64,000 nt of DNA from SZUA-442 sp963759175 (GTDB lineage: Bacteria; Actinomycetota; Acidimicrobiia; Spongiisociales; UBA5794). Positions within the stretch are counted from its first letter, which is position 1. Every line of letters begins with the position of its first letter. Under the pieces are notes generated by a model. The model was not told where the DNA came from. It worked only from the letters and a program-made list of their open reading frames with translations, and did no database searches. The DNA is taken from positions 124,001-188,000 of the forward strand of contig CAVWXP010000010.1 in the NCBI GenBank assembly GCA_963759175.1, written 5' to 3'. Below, one piece after another: positions 49,201-59,017 of the stretch. The translations under genes were made by a program, and so were the position numbers.

Positions 49201-51933
49201 TTGTTTCGGGTGATTGGCGAACAGCACCCGCACATCACCGCGGGACCCGAGGACATCCTCGGCCATGCCGTGGAGCGCCTTCTTGGGCCCGATCTCGCAC
49301 AGGACCCTCGCACCCGCCTTGTAGAGGGTCTCGAGGCCCTTGACGAACTGCACCGGCGAGAAGATCTGCTGACCCAGGATCTCGATCATCTCCCGATCGA
49401 CCTGGGGCCCCCGCGGATAGAAGTCCCCCGTCGTGTTCGCGACGATCGGCATGCTCGGTGAGCGGACATCCATCGTCGCGAGCATCTCCATGAGGGGCGC
49501 GCTCGCGGGCGCCACGATCTCGGTGTGGAACGCATGGCTCACGGGCAGCGGCACGACCTGGGCGCCCGCGGCACCGAGCAACTCCGACGCCGCCTCGACA
49601 CCCGCCGTGGATCCTCCGATGACCGCCTGGTGGTTGCTGTTGACGTTGGCGACCACGACATAGTCGTCGACGCTCTCGACGACACGCTCGATGTCGTCGA
49701 TGGGAGCGAAGACCGCCGCCATCAATCCACGATCGTCGACCTGCACGTTGGCCATCTCCCGCCCGCGCCCGGCGACCGCACGCAGAGCATCCTCGAAGGG
49801 CAGGGCGTCGGCAGCGACGAGCGCACCGTACTCACCCAGGCTGTGCCCCATGACCATCGACGGTTCGATGCCGTAGGCAGCCATCAGCCTCTGGAGCGCG
49901 AGGTCGACGGTGAGCACGGCCGGTTGGGTGATCTCGGTCTGCATGAGATCGACCTCCGATGCCCTCACGGCGTCGGGGTCGTCGGTGTCGATGAAGATGT
50001 AGTCGGTGAGCGGCTTGCCGAGGATCGGTTCCATGACGGCGTCCGCCTCGATGAAGGTGTCCCTGACGATGGGTTCGGTCCGACGCAGGGTGTCGAGCAT
50101 GTTCACGTACTGGGATCCCTGTCCCGTGTAGAGGAACGCCAGATGCCCGGGGCTCCCCACCCCCTTGAATACGCCCTGATTGGCAAGGAGCTGCCATGCC
50201 GCATCATTCGTGGTCTCGAGCGCCGCGATGGCTCGCTCGACCTTGGTCACGAGCTCGTGCGCATCACCGAAGTCGATGGCGACGCGGTGCTCGGCTTCCA
50301 GATCGGCGGCAGCTGGGGCACGCGTGGGGGGGACCATGCCGTTGCGTGCGTCATCGGCGATCGCGCGCAGCCGCTCGATGATCGCGGCGTCGGAGGACCC
50401 ACCGACCACCAGGGCTCCCCGCAGTGGCGCCTTCGGCTCGCTGCGGTCGCGTGTGGACGGGGGTGACCCGGCCAACGAATACGTCACCTTGCGATCGTTC
50501 GTGCGGATGCGCCCCGGGAGGTACTCCTCGAGCACGACGTGGAAGTTCGTGCCGCCGAAACCGAACGCCGAGACGCCAGCTTGCCGGACCTGGCCCGCCG
50601 ACGCCTTCCACTCCCGCAACTCGGTGTTGACGTACAGCGGCGATCCCGCCAGGGCGAGGTTGGGATTCGGGGTCGACGCGTTGAGGCTCGGGGGAAGGAC
50701 GCGATCGTTGAGCGCCATCGTCGCCTTGAGCATGCCGGCCGCACCGGCCGCTGCCTTGAGGTGACCGATGTTCGATTTGACCGAACCCAGCGGGAGACTG
50801 CCTGGAGCGAGGCCCAAGGACGAGAAGACGGTCGACAGGGCCTCGAACTCGACGACATCGCCGACCCTGGTCGACGTTCCGTGTCCCTCGATCAGGGAGG
50901 CGCTGTCGGGCGTCGACCCGGCGTTCTTCCATGCTCGCTGGACGGCGAAACGCTGGCCGACGGGGTTGGGTGCCGTGATGCCCTTGCCACGGCCGTCCGA
51001 CGATCCACCCACGCCCCGAATGACGGCATAGATGTGATCGCCATCGCGCTCGGCGTCCTCGAGCCGCTTGAGGAGGAACACCGCGGCACCCTCGCCCATC
51101 ACGAACCCGTCGGCGCCTTGTCCGTAGGGCCGAGTCCCGGTTGCCGAGAGTGCACCGATCTTGCAGAACTTGACGAAACTGCTCGCGCTCATGTTCGAGT
51201 CGATGCCCCCGGTCAACACGGCGTCGTAGTCGCGCTGTTCGAGACCCTCGATCGCGGCATCGATGCCGGCCAACGCGGAGGCGCAAGCAGCGTCGGTGAC
51301 GAAGTTGGGACCGTGGAAATTGAACAGGTTGGCGATGCGCCCGGCGGTGATGTTCGCCAGCTCGCCCGGCATCGTGTCCTCGGTGATGTCGGGTGCCCGT
51401 TCGGCGATGGCCATCCGCAGCTCTTCGACGATGGAACGTTGCACATCGGGGGGGAGTTGCCGGAAGACCTCGAGTTCCTCGAGTTCACGGACGTGCTCGG
51501 CCGCATAGACGCGCATGGCGGTCTCGTAGTGGCGGTCGCCTCCCATCGCGTTCCCGAGGATGACCGCCGTACGGTCGCCATCGAGTTCACGACCTGGATG
51601 GCCATAGTCGGCGAGGGCCTCACGCGCGGCGACGATCGACCAGATGTGCGTGCGATCCATCGATTCGGCGACCTTCGGAGGTATCGGGAGCCGCCACGTC
51701 ATCGGGTCCCATGCCCAGTCGGTCACCCAACCGCCGATCCGCGAGTAGGTCTTGTCCGGAACGGACGGATCAGGGTCGAAGTACAGCTCGGGATCCCATC
51801 GACCGGCTGGCACATCGCTGATGCTGTACCGAGCGTCGCGGACATTGCTCCAGAACGTGGGGGCATCGGGTGCGTCGGGGAGCACCGCACCGACGCCGAC
51901 GATGGCTACTGCTCGATCGACCTTTTCACTCAT
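43291..51933 (-). CDS. PUFA-synthase-like type I megasynthase, KS-AT-KS-ACPx4-KR-DH
   Basis: A 2880-residue synthase. KS1 (about 8-470) has Cys217, His351 and His391 and the PfaA-like DGRGKGITAPNP. The AT (about 595-900) has Ser698 in GHSLG and HAFH at 800-803, the malonyl signature. KS2 (about 1018-1520) has Cys1265, His1413, His1453. Four carrier domains follow at 100-residue spacing with GIDTVK at 1671, 1771, 1871 and 1971, each with Thr for Ser. The KR (about 2285-2515) has Ser2467 and Tyr2480; the hot-dog dehydratase (about 2595-2860) has DHQIDGTPVLPG with His2619. No enoyl reductase is present. The product is unknown; chain elongation to a hydroxylated or unsaturated lipid is the inference. 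Confidence 0.92.
45895..47080 (-). repeat. Four tandem 300-bp carrier-domain repeats
   Basis: Four copies with an exact 300-base period (copies begin near 45895, 46195, 46495, 46795) encode the four carrier domains and their Ala/Pro/Val linkers. I could see only two single-base differences among full copies: at about 46451 (a Val to Gly change in one linker) and at 46915 (silent). Codons ending in T (GAT, GTT, GGT) and TTG are frequent inside the repeat, while flanks of the gene strongly prefer C-ending codons. Confidence 0.95.
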
Positions 51934-52006
51934 CTTCGCAACCACCCGACATCGAGATCCGGTCCTCCTGCCATGCCACACCCACGAGGGGCGTCACCAA
52001 TCTATC

Positions 52007-52035
52007 AAAATCCTTAGTAAGGTTCTCAGGATTTT
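52007..52035. promoter_or_regulatory. Nested dyads upstream of the synthase gene
   Basis: AAAATCCT (52007-52014) and AGGATTTT (52028-52035) form a perfect 8-bp inverted repeat, and within its left part lies the palindrome CCTTAGTAAGG (52012-52022). This is the one AT-rich spot in the 125-base gap between the dehydrogenase and synthase genes. It may be an operator for a lipid regulator or a weak terminator plus promoter. Confidence 0.55.
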
Positions 52036-52058
52036 CTCCTCCGCTGCAGAACACCACT

Positions 52059-53705
52059 TCAGGCGTAGATCGCGGCTGCCACCGCGTCCATGTCGGCGAC
52101 CAGACCGACCTGGGCATCGCGAATGGCCGGAACGCCCACGGCGGCCTCGAACGCCGCGATGTCGATGCCCCCCGGCTCGCTCGCACCGACGATCCACCTC
52201 GTTCCCTCCTGACCGACCTTCATGGCGGCTTCGCGTGCGAAGACCCTGCTGATGGCCGCCAGGCCATCGGCATCGAAGCGTTCGTCGGTCTTCTCCGGAA
52301 GGGTTCCGAGGCGTGCCCTGACCGCCCGTCGTGCCATCGCCTCGGCGCCCTCGGCGAACGCAACGACCTCGCCGATGCGGAACAAGACGTGCTGGCTGCG
52401 GGTGAGGCGGTGGATGCGCGCCTGTTCGAGGACCTCGGCGAGACTGTGCAGCGCGACGGCAGCGGTCGAGCAACCCGCACCCGGCGCCTCCCGCTCGAGT
52501 TGCTCGAGGGCACGAGCGCGATCGTGGTAGTAGACACCCCGCGTCTTGAGGTGGTGCTGCCACCGATCCCTCGCGATCGTCATCTCCATGATCTCGGACG
52601 TGCCCTCGTAGATGGTCGTGATGCGGACGTCGCGCTTGTACTTCTCGACCATGTACTCCTTGGTGTAGCCGTAGCCACCAAGTGCCTGGATACCGGCGTC
52701 CGCTGCGTCGTTCCCGGCTTCCGATGCGAGGTACTTGGCGATGGCGCCCTCGGTGTTGAGGATCTCCTCCCCCGTGTCGAGCCGTTCCGCGGTCTCCTCG
52801 ATGTAGGCGCGTGCTGCCTCGAGCCGCACGACGTGGGGAACGATCAGCTTGTGCGTGTAGCCCTGCTTCTGCGACAGCGGGGATCCCGCCTGGATGCGCT
52901 CGGTCGAGTACGGGATCGCGCGGTCCATCGCCGCCCATCCTCCCCCGAGGCCGAACGCGGCCACCATCAACCGGGTGTAGCCGAACACCATCTGGGCCTG
53001 GACGAGACCTTGGCCCTCAACGTCACCAACGACCCGATCCGGCGTCACGTGGACATCCTGAAGTGACAGGGCCGCCGTGTTCGAGGCACGAATGCCGTGC
53101 TTGTCCTCGGGGGCGCCCTTGGTGAATCCCTCGGCATCGTGATCGACCACGAACCATGTCGGTCCATCCGGGGCCATCGCGAGGATCGTGTACAGGTCGG
53201 CGTATCCCCCGTTGGAGATCCACTGCTTGTTGCCGTTGATGACGTATCCCGTGATGGAGCCGTCCTCCTCGACCCGCTTCGCGGTGGTCTTCAATGAGCC
53301 GAGATCGCTCCCCGCCTCGGGCTCCGTGGCCCCGTAGGCCATCAGGAGGCCATGCTCGGCGATGGCTCCGATCCATCGTTCCTTCTGCTCCTCCGTGCCT
53401 CCGAAGACGATCGGATCGGAACCGAGGAACGTGGCCAACGCACCCGTCGCTATGCCGAGGTCGATACCCGCGAGGAGCTCCGAGACCCGATACACATCGA
53501 ACGCGTCGCCGCCCATGCCGCCCAGATGCTCGGGGATGAACAGGAGCGAGACCCCGAGCACATCGCCGCACAGGCCGCGCACGATCTCCTCGGGGAACAC
53601 ATCCGTCGTGTCGATCTCGATGAGGACCGCATCGGTGAGTTCATGCTGGGCATAGTCCTTGATGGACTGCATCACGAGGTTGAAGGTGTCGCGGTCGAGG
53701 CCCAT
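52059..53705 (-). CDS. Acyl-CoA dehydrogenase
   Basis: A 548-residue FAD enzyme. Family marks are YGATEPEAGSDLGSLKTTAK, the INGNKQWISNGGYADLY strand, IQALGGYGYTKEYMVEKYKR and the catalytic glutamate in TTIYEGTSEIMEM. The C-terminal 150 residues exceed the usual 380-residue length and may mimic the long-chain VLCAD-like extension. It lies 125 bases upstream of the synthase on the same strand. Within the module it might desaturate the product or, with a suitable donor, act like an enoyl reductase; that role is inference only. Confidence 0.9.
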   Translation of the reverse strand: MGLDRDTFNLVMQSIKDYAQHELTDAVLIEIDTTDVFPEEIVRGLCGDVLGVSLLFIPEHLGGMGGDAFDVYRVSELLAGIDLGIATGALATFLGSDPIVFGGTEEQKERWIGAIAEHGLLMAYGATEPEAGSDLGSLKTTAKRVEEDGSITGYVINGNKQWISNGGYADLYTILAMAPDGPTWFVVDHDAEGFTKGAPEDKHGIRASNTAALSLQDVHVTPDRVVGDVEGQGLVQAQMVFGYTRLMVAAFGLGGGWAAMDRAIPYSTERIQAGSPLSQKQGYTHKLIVPHVVRLEAARAYIEETAERLDTGEEILNTEGAIAKYLASEAGNDAADAGIQALGGYGYTKEYMVEKYKRDVRITTIYEGTSEIMEMTIARDRWQHHLKTRGVYYHDRARALEQLEREAPGAGCSTAAVALHSLAEVLEQARIHRLTRSQHVLFRIGEVVAFAEGAEAMARRAVRARLGTLPEKTDERFDADGLAAISRVFAREAAMKVGQEGTRWIVGASEPGGIDIAAFEAAVGVPAIRDAQVGLVADMDAVAAAIYA

Positions 53706-53926
53706 GCCCGTCCCCTCTCACTGGTCGCCATGTGCTCGGGGTGCCCCGGCTGCGCCGCACCCTAGACCTCAGTGCCCACCCGCGCGCAAGCGGTTTCTGG
53801 AACCGTTGCCGGTAATTCCGCTCCGACTTTCGCGGGAGGCACGACGTACCTCGCGCACCATGGTCTGTCGTGGTGCCAGCGGATCGGATCCGGAGGATGT
53901 CGAGGCGCTCGATGTCCCGGTCGGAC

Positions 53927-54580
53927 TCAGACGCGCGACCACATCGAGGTGAATCCGCCGAAGGATGCCGTCATCGTGTCACCGGCGCAGGTGATCGCCG
54001 CACCGCTGAACTCGGCGTCCGGTGCCTCGATCGGCAGGGTGCCAGCGGGGAAATCCACGGGGGCGCCATCGACCAACACGCTGACCTCCGGTGCCTCACC
54101 CGGCTCGAGCGTCGTCGACAGGATGTCGCCGTCGATCGACCACGTTCCCATCTGCCGATCATCGATCGTCAGTTGGAGATCGCCGAACTCGCTCGTCACG
54201 AGGAACGTCCATCCGTCGCGCTCGTTGACCCAGGTGCCGTCAGCCCCGGCCATGATCCGGTACGCACCTCCGACCACGCTGAACTCCCCTACCTGTTCGT
54301 CCGGTGGGAGGGTCGCGAGGAGGTCGTCGAAGAACGCCTCACTGTCGAGCTCCCACGACCCGACGACACACGACGCCAGATCCCCGACGGCCCCGGGTTC
54401 GGTCGTCGTCGAGGCCGCCGAGGTGGTGGTGGTCGCAGCGGCGACAGTCGTCGTCGTTTCCTGCGATGACGGTTCGGTCGTCGTCGTGTCGGGAGCCGAG
54501 TCCTCGGCGCCGCCGTCGGAACCGCAGGCAGCGACACCGAGCGCCGCCACCAGCATGAGGATCACGATTCGTCGTACCAC
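53927..54580 (-). CDS. Putative lipoprotein with Thr/Ser/Ala linker
   Basis: A 217-residue exported protein of unknown function. The signal peptide ends in LGVAACGSDGG, a lipobox, and is followed by a low-complexity Thr-rich linker (TTTTEPSSQETTTT). The C-terminal 150 residues look like a lipocalin-type beta domain (SWELDSEAFFDDLL, TWVNERDGWTFLV, GTWSIDGDILSTTL). GTG 54580 has GGAGG five bases upstream. It is the first gene after map and may start the lipid module or stand alone. Confidence 0.8.
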   Translation of the reverse strand: MVRRIVILMLVAALGVAACGSDGGAEDSAPDTTTTEPSSQETTTTVAAATTTTSAASTTTEPGAVGDLASCVVGSWELDSEAFFDDLLATLPPDEQVGEFSVVGGAYRIMAGADGTWVNERDGWTFLVTSEFGDLQLTIDDRQMGTWSIDGDILSTTLEPGEAPEVSVLVDGAPVDFPAGTLPIEAPDAEFSGAAITCAGDTMTASFGGFTSMWSRV

Positions 54581-54637
54581 GAGGCCTCCGTGTCGGATGT
54601 CCCACCCTACTCGGCGGGCATGGTCATGATCCCGGCG

Positions 54638-55429
54638 CTACGCGACGACGACCGGTTCGGGGACGGTCGACACGACGGTCCCCTCGTCCGTGAACAACAC
54701 GGTGTGCTCGAAGTGCGCCGACCAGGCGCCGTCGGCCGTCACCACCGTCCAGTGGTCGTCGAGTACGTGTGATTCGGGAGTACCGAGGTTGAACATCGGC
54801 TCGATCGCCAGGGCCATGCCCTTCTTGAGCCGCAACCCCTTGCCTGCCCTCCCGTAGTTCGGCACCGATGGCGCTTCGTGCATCTGGCGGCCGATGCCGT
54901 GACCGACATACTCGCGTACGACGCCGAGACCGTGGGGCAGCGCCTCTCCTTCGACAGCCGCGCCGATGTCGCCGAGGCGATTCCCGGCCTTGGCTGCCGC
55001 GATACCGCTCCACAGGGCACGCTCCGTGACCTCGAGGAGGGTCGCAACCTCGTCCGACACCTCGCCGACCGCAGCGGTGAAAGCGGCATCACCATGCCAG
55101 CCCTCGTAGATGGCGCCTGCATCGATCGAGATGATGTCGCCCTCCCGCAGTCTCGTGTCGTCCGGGATGCCATGGACGATGACCGAGTTCGGCGAGGTGC
55201 ACAACACACCGGGGAACGGATGCTGGGGTCCGCCGTAGCCGAGGAACGACGACGTGCACCCATGGTCCACGAGCACCCCCCTGGCGATCTCGTCGAGCTC
55301 CCTGGTCGTCACGCCGGGCGCAATCGCAGCACGGACGGCCGCATGCATCGCTGCGACACACCGACCCGCAACCTTCATTCGGGCGAAGTCCGCGGAGGTC
55401 TTGCGTGTGATGACCCGCGTGGTGTTCAT
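54638..55429 (-). CDS. map: Methionine aminopeptidase type I
   Basis: Removes the initiator Met from nascent proteins. The 263-residue protein has the five metal ligands of the family: DAGAIYEGWHGDAAFT (two Asp), HGIGRQMHEAP (His), AIEPMFN (Glu) and FEHTVLF (Glu). It begins ten bases after adk, as usual. In most actinobacteria the next gene is infA; here the lipid module follows. Confidence 0.96.
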   Translation of the reverse strand: MNTTRVITRKTSADFARMKVAGRCVAAMHAAVRAAIAPGVTTRELDEIARGVLVDHGCTSSFLGYGGPQHPFPGVLCTSPNSVIVHGIPDDTRLREGDIISIDAGAIYEGWHGDAAFTAAVGEVSDEVATLLEVTERALWSGIAAAKAGNRLGDIGAAVEGEALPHGLGVVREYVGHGIGRQMHEAPSVPNYGRAGKGLRLKKGMALAIEPMFNLGTPESHVLDDHWTVVTADGAWSAHFEHTVLFTDEGTVVSTVPEPVVVA

Positions 55430-55439
55430 CGCCGTGGGG

Positions 55440-55994
55440 TCACGCCGTCAGGGCGAGCACGATCCGCGAGAAGACCTCATCGATCGAACCCATGCCATCG
55501 ACGCGGATCACGGTCGACGCGTAGTGGTCGACCAACGGTTCCGTCTCGGCCCGATAGACCTCCAGCCGACGGCGGATCGTCTCCTCGTTGTCGTCAGCTC
55601 GGCCCTCCTCGGCAGCTCGACGCAGGAGTCGCCCGACGAGTTCGTCGGTGTCGACGTCGAGGAGGACGACGGTGCCGATGGCGTTGACCACGGCATCGTT
55701 GAGCGCCTTGGCCTGGGCGACGTTGCGGGGGAAGCCGTCGAGGAGGTACCCACATCGGGCATCGTCGCTCGCCAAGCGCTCGTCGACGATGGCGACCACG
55801 AGGTCGTCGGAGACGAGCTCACCGGCCGCCATGACGCCCTCGACGCGCTTGCCGAGGTCCGTACCCGCTTCGACGGCATCGCGCAACATGGCCCCTGTCG
55901 ATATGTGGGGGACCTTCAGTGCCCGTGCGAGCATCGCCGCTTGGGTGCCCTTGCCGGCCCCCGGAGGTCCGAGGAACAGGATCCGTCTCGCCAT
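55440..55994 (-). CDS. adk: Adenylate kinase
   Basis: The 184-residue kinase has the P-loop ILFLGPPGAGKGTQA, VPHISTGAMLRDA, the GYLLDGFPRN motif, and a short lid without zinc cysteines (RADDNEETIRRRLEVY), as in other actinobacteria. It lies 34 bases after secY. Confidence 0.97.
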   Translation of the reverse strand: MARRILFLGPPGAGKGTQAAMLARALKVPHISTGAMLRDAVEAGTDLGKRVEGVMAAGELVSDDLVVAIVDERLASDDARCGYLLDGFPRNVAQAKALNDAVVNAIGTVVLLDVDTDELVGRLLRRAAEEGRADDNEETIRRRLEVYRAETEPLVDHYASTVIRVDGMGSIDEVFSRIVLALTA

Positions 55995-56028
55995 GGTGTC
56001 GATTCCTCCGTGGATTCTCGGCGGGCTC

Positions 56029-57336
56029 TCAGCTGAGGAAACCCTCGTAGTTGCGCATCGTCAGCTGGCTCTCGATCTGCTTCGTCGTGTCGAGCGCCAC
56101 GCCCGCAACGATGATGATCGAGACACCCGACAGGCCGACCGGCACGTTCCAGAACCAACCGAACAACGACGGCAACACGGTCACCAGTGCGAGGTAGAGG
56201 GCACCCGGCAGGGTGATCCTCGACAACACGTGGCTCAGGTAGTTCACCGTGGCACGGCCGGGACGGATGCCGGGGATGAACCCGCCCTGTCGCTGGATCA
56301 TGTCGGCCTGCCGCTCGGGATCGAACTGGATCGCGGTGTAGAAGTAGGTGAAGAACACCACCAGCATGGCGAGGATGAAGATGTACCACAGGCTCGGGGA
56401 GAAGCCGGCACCGGATGTCGACAACATGTTGGTGTCGATCCACTCCCTCACCGATGCACCCCAACCCGTACTCGGCAGCGCCGACGCCAACAAGGCGGGG
56501 AAGTACATGATCGAGGTCGCGAAGATGACAGGGATCACGCCGGCCATGTTGACCTTGAGCGGGATGTAGGTCGACTGCCCGCCCATCACCTTGCGTCCGC
56601 GTACTCGACGCGAGAACTGCACGGGGATGCGGCGTTGCCCCTGCTCGATGAAGATGATGCCGACGGTCAGGGCGATCATGATGGCGAAGATCACAATGGC
56701 CTGGTAGGTGTCGGCGTTCGTCCACAGGATCGCCAGCTGGCTCGGGATCTGGCTGATGATCGAGATGAAGATCAGCAGCGACATGCCGTTGCCGATGCCT
56801 CGCTGGGTGATGAGCTCACCCATCCACATGAGCAGGGCCGTACCGGCGGTCATGGTGATCACGATGATGATCACGTTGCGAGGAGTGAAGTCCGGGATGA
56901 GATCCACACCGTTGGTGAACTGGCCGCTGTGGAACAGATAGGCGAACCCCGTCGACTGGAGGAGGGCGAGGATGACCGTCACGTAGCGGGTCCACTGGGT
57001 GATCACCTTGCGTCCCGACTCACCCTCTTCCTGGAGTGCCTGCAACTTGGGGATCACCACGGCGAGCAGCTGCATGATGATCGATGCCGTGATGTAGGGC
57101 ATGATGCCCAACGCAAAGATCGACATCTGGGTCAGGGCGCCACCCGAGAACAGGTTCAGGAGACCGACGAAGCCGGATTGCTCGGCCTGATCGGCGAATG
57201 ACCGCACCGCATCCAGATCGACACCGGGGACCGGGATGGTCGCGCCAAGCCGGTAGATGGCGAAGATGAACAGGGTGAAGAGGATCTTGTTCCGGAGATC
57301 GTGGATCCTGAAGGCGTTCCTGAAGGCGGTGAGCAT
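56029..57336 (-). CDS. secY: Protein translocase subunit SecY
   Basis: The 435-residue channel protein has ten hydrophobic segments, the PVPGVDLDAV plug-proximal region, SGGALTQMSIFALGIMPYI and IVVTMTAGTALLMWMGELIT-type helices (ITMTAGTALLMWMGELITQR). It is the last gene of the main spc unit, 105 bases after rplO. Confidence 0.97.
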   Translation of the reverse strand: MLTAFRNAFRIHDLRNKILFTLFIFAIYRLGATIPVPGVDLDAVRSFADQAEQSGFVGLLNLFSGGALTQMSIFALGIMPYITASIIMQLLAVVIPKLQALQEEGESGRKVITQWTRYVTVILALLQSTGFAYLFHSGQFTNGVDLIPDFTPRNVIIIVITMTAGTALLMWMGELITQRGIGNGMSLLIFISIISQIPSQLAILWTNADTYQAIVIFAIMIALTVGIIFIEQGQRRIPVQFSRRVRGRKVMGGQSTYIPLKVNMAGVIPVIFATSIMYFPALLASALPSTGWGASVREWIDTNMLSTSGAGFSPSLWYIFILAMLVVFFTYFYTAIQFDPERQADMIQRQGGFIPGIRPGRATVNYLSHVLSRITLPGALYLALVTVLPSLFGWFWNVPVGLSGVSIIIVAGVALDTTKQIESQLTMRNYEGFLS

Positions 57337-57441
57337 GTGAGTCCTGGGTCCTACGCGGTCAGTGTGGATGGCCGTCGAACAACGATGGCAGGGTACGGTC
57401 GATCCACGGGGAACGAGTACGCACGGCCACCGTAGCGCCCA

Positions 57442-57882
57442 TCACTCGTCGATGAGCTCGGTCGAGCCACCAGCGGCGGCGATCTTGTCGGCAGCGCCGA
57501 TGGAGAAGGCATGGGCCTTGACGGTCAGGGAGATGTCGATATCGCCCTGACCGAGGACCTTGATCTTCCCACGCTTCTTGGCGAGGCCCGCCTCACGCAT
57601 CTCGTCGGGCGATACGGTGGATCCGGCTTCGAAGACGCCGAGGCGTTCGACATTGACGACCGTGTACTCCTCGCGGTTCGGGTTCTTGAACCCCTTGAGC
57701 TTCGGGATCTGCCGGATCAGCGGCGTCTGGCCGCCCTCGAAACCCGGCCGCACCTTGCTGCGAGCCTTGAGGCCCTTGGTGCCACGTCCCGCGGTCTTGC
57801 CGCGGCGCCCGCCCTCACCGCGACCGACGCGGATCTTGCGCTTCTTCGACCCCTCGGCGGGGCGGAGGTGGTGCAGTTTCAT
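57442..57882 (-). CDS. rplO: Ribosomal protein L15
   Basis: The 146-residue protein has MKLHHLRPAEGSKKRKIRVG, the Gly-rich GRGEGGRRGKTAGRGTKG and EGGQTPLIRQIPKLKGF. It overlaps the rpmD stop by one base. Confidence 0.97.
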   Translation of the reverse strand: MKLHHLRPAEGSKKRKIRVGRGEGGRRGKTAGRGTKGLKARSKVRPGFEGGQTPLIRQIPKLKGFKNPNREEYTVVNVERLGVFEAGSTVSPDEMREAGLAKKRGKIKVLGQGDIDISLTVKAHAFSIGAADKIAAAGGSTELIDE

Positions 57883-58064
57883 CAGACTTCCTCTACTTCG
57901 AGCAGGTGGCGGGCCCGGTGGACCATGCCACGCACGTCAGGAGTGTCGGGACGTTCAACGGTCGAGTTGATCTTCCGCAGCCCCAGACTCTCGATGGTGG
58001 CGCGCGTCTTGGGCTTCTCGCCGATCGTGCTACGCACCAGGGTGATCTTGAGGGTGTCGGCCAT
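57882..58064 (-). CDS. rpmD: Ribosomal protein L30
   Basis: The 60-residue protein starts MADTLKITLVRSTIGEKPKT; ATG 58064 follows the rpsE stop by two bases, and the in-frame TTG upstream is rejected. Confidence 0.95.
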   Translation of the reverse strand: MADTLKITLVRSTIGEKPKTRATIESLGLRKINSTVERPDTPDVRGMVHRARHLLEVEEV

Positions 58065-58066
58065 GG

Positions 58067-58654
58067 TCAACCCTTCGTCCTCATCAACTCGGCAGAGTTG
58101 TACGAAGCCAGCAGGGCGGGCGGGAAGATCTCCTCGGCCTTCTTGCCACGGGCGCGGGCGACGACGTCCGGGCGCTGTTGGCTCTTGAGCGCATCGACGG
58201 TCGCCTTGGCGACGTTGATATGCGTCGGGGAACCGAGCGACTTGGCGAGTACGTTGTGGATGCCCGCTGCTTCGATGATCTGCCGCACGGCCCCGCCGGC
58301 GATGACCCCGGTACCGGGCGCTGCAGGCTTGAGCAACACGCGACTGGCGCCCTGCTCACCGATGATCTCATGGATGATCGTCTCGCCTGCCATCGGCACG
58401 TTGAACATGTCCTTGCGGGCGAGTTCGAAGGCCTTCTGGATCGCAGCCGGTACCTCTTTGGCCTTGCCGTAGCCGATCCCCACGCGCCCCTTGCCATCGC
58501 CGACTGCGACGAGCGCTGTGAACGAGAACCTGCGACCGCCCTTGACGACCTTTGCCACGCGGTTGATCGCTATGACGCGTTCGTCGAACTCGGGTACGTC
58601 GCGCTCGCGGCCTCGACCGCGGTCGCCCCTGTCGTTTCGGTTTCTGCTGGTCAT
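58067..58654 (-). CDS. rpsE: Ribosomal protein S5
   Basis: The 195-residue protein has an Arg/Asp-rich N-terminus (RNRNDRGDRGRGRERD), then RVAKVVKGGRRFSFTALVAV and GDGKGRVGIGYGKAKEVP. Confidence 0.97.
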   Translation of the reverse strand: MTSRNRNDRGDRGRGRERDVPEFDERVIAINRVAKVVKGGRRFSFTALVAVGDGKGRVGIGYGKAKEVPAAIQKAFELARKDMFNVPMAGETIIHEIIGEQGASRVLLKPAAPGTGVIAGGAVRQIIEAAGIHNVLAKSLGSPTHINVAKATVDALKSQQRPDVVARARGKKAEEIFPPALLASYNSAELMRTKG

Positions 58655-58663
58655 TGCTCGCTC

Positions 58664-59017
58664 CTAGAAATCGAGGCCGGCTTCACGGGCGGCCTCGGCC
58701 AGCGCTTGCACGCGACCGTGATACTTGAACCCGCCCCGGTCGAACACCACGGTGGTGATACCGGCGTCCTTGGCACGAGCACCGACGAGTTCGCCGACCT
58801 TCGACGCCACATCGACCGTGAGGGTGTCGCCTTTGACGGCTGACTCCTTCGACGATGCCGATGCGATCGTGGTGCCGCTGTCGTCGTCGATGACCTGTGC
58901 ATAGATGTGCTTGTTGCTGCGGAACACCGCCAGGCGGGGGCGGCTGCCGGTGCCGTGCACCGACTTGCGCACCCGATAGTGCCTGCGGCGACGGGCGATG
59001 GCTCGGTTGCTGCTCAT
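58664..59017 (-). CDS. rplR: Ribosomal protein L18
   Basis: The 117-residue protein has RVRKSVHGTGSRPRLAVFRS and VVFDRGGFKYHGRVQALA. Its start overlaps the rplF stop by four bases. Confidence 0.97.
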   Translation of the reverse strand: MSSNRAIARRRRHYRVRKSVHGTGSRPRLAVFRSNKHIYAQVIDDDSGTTIASASSKESAVKGDTLTVDVASKVGELVGARAKDAGITTVVFDRGGFKYHGRVQALAEAAREAGLDF

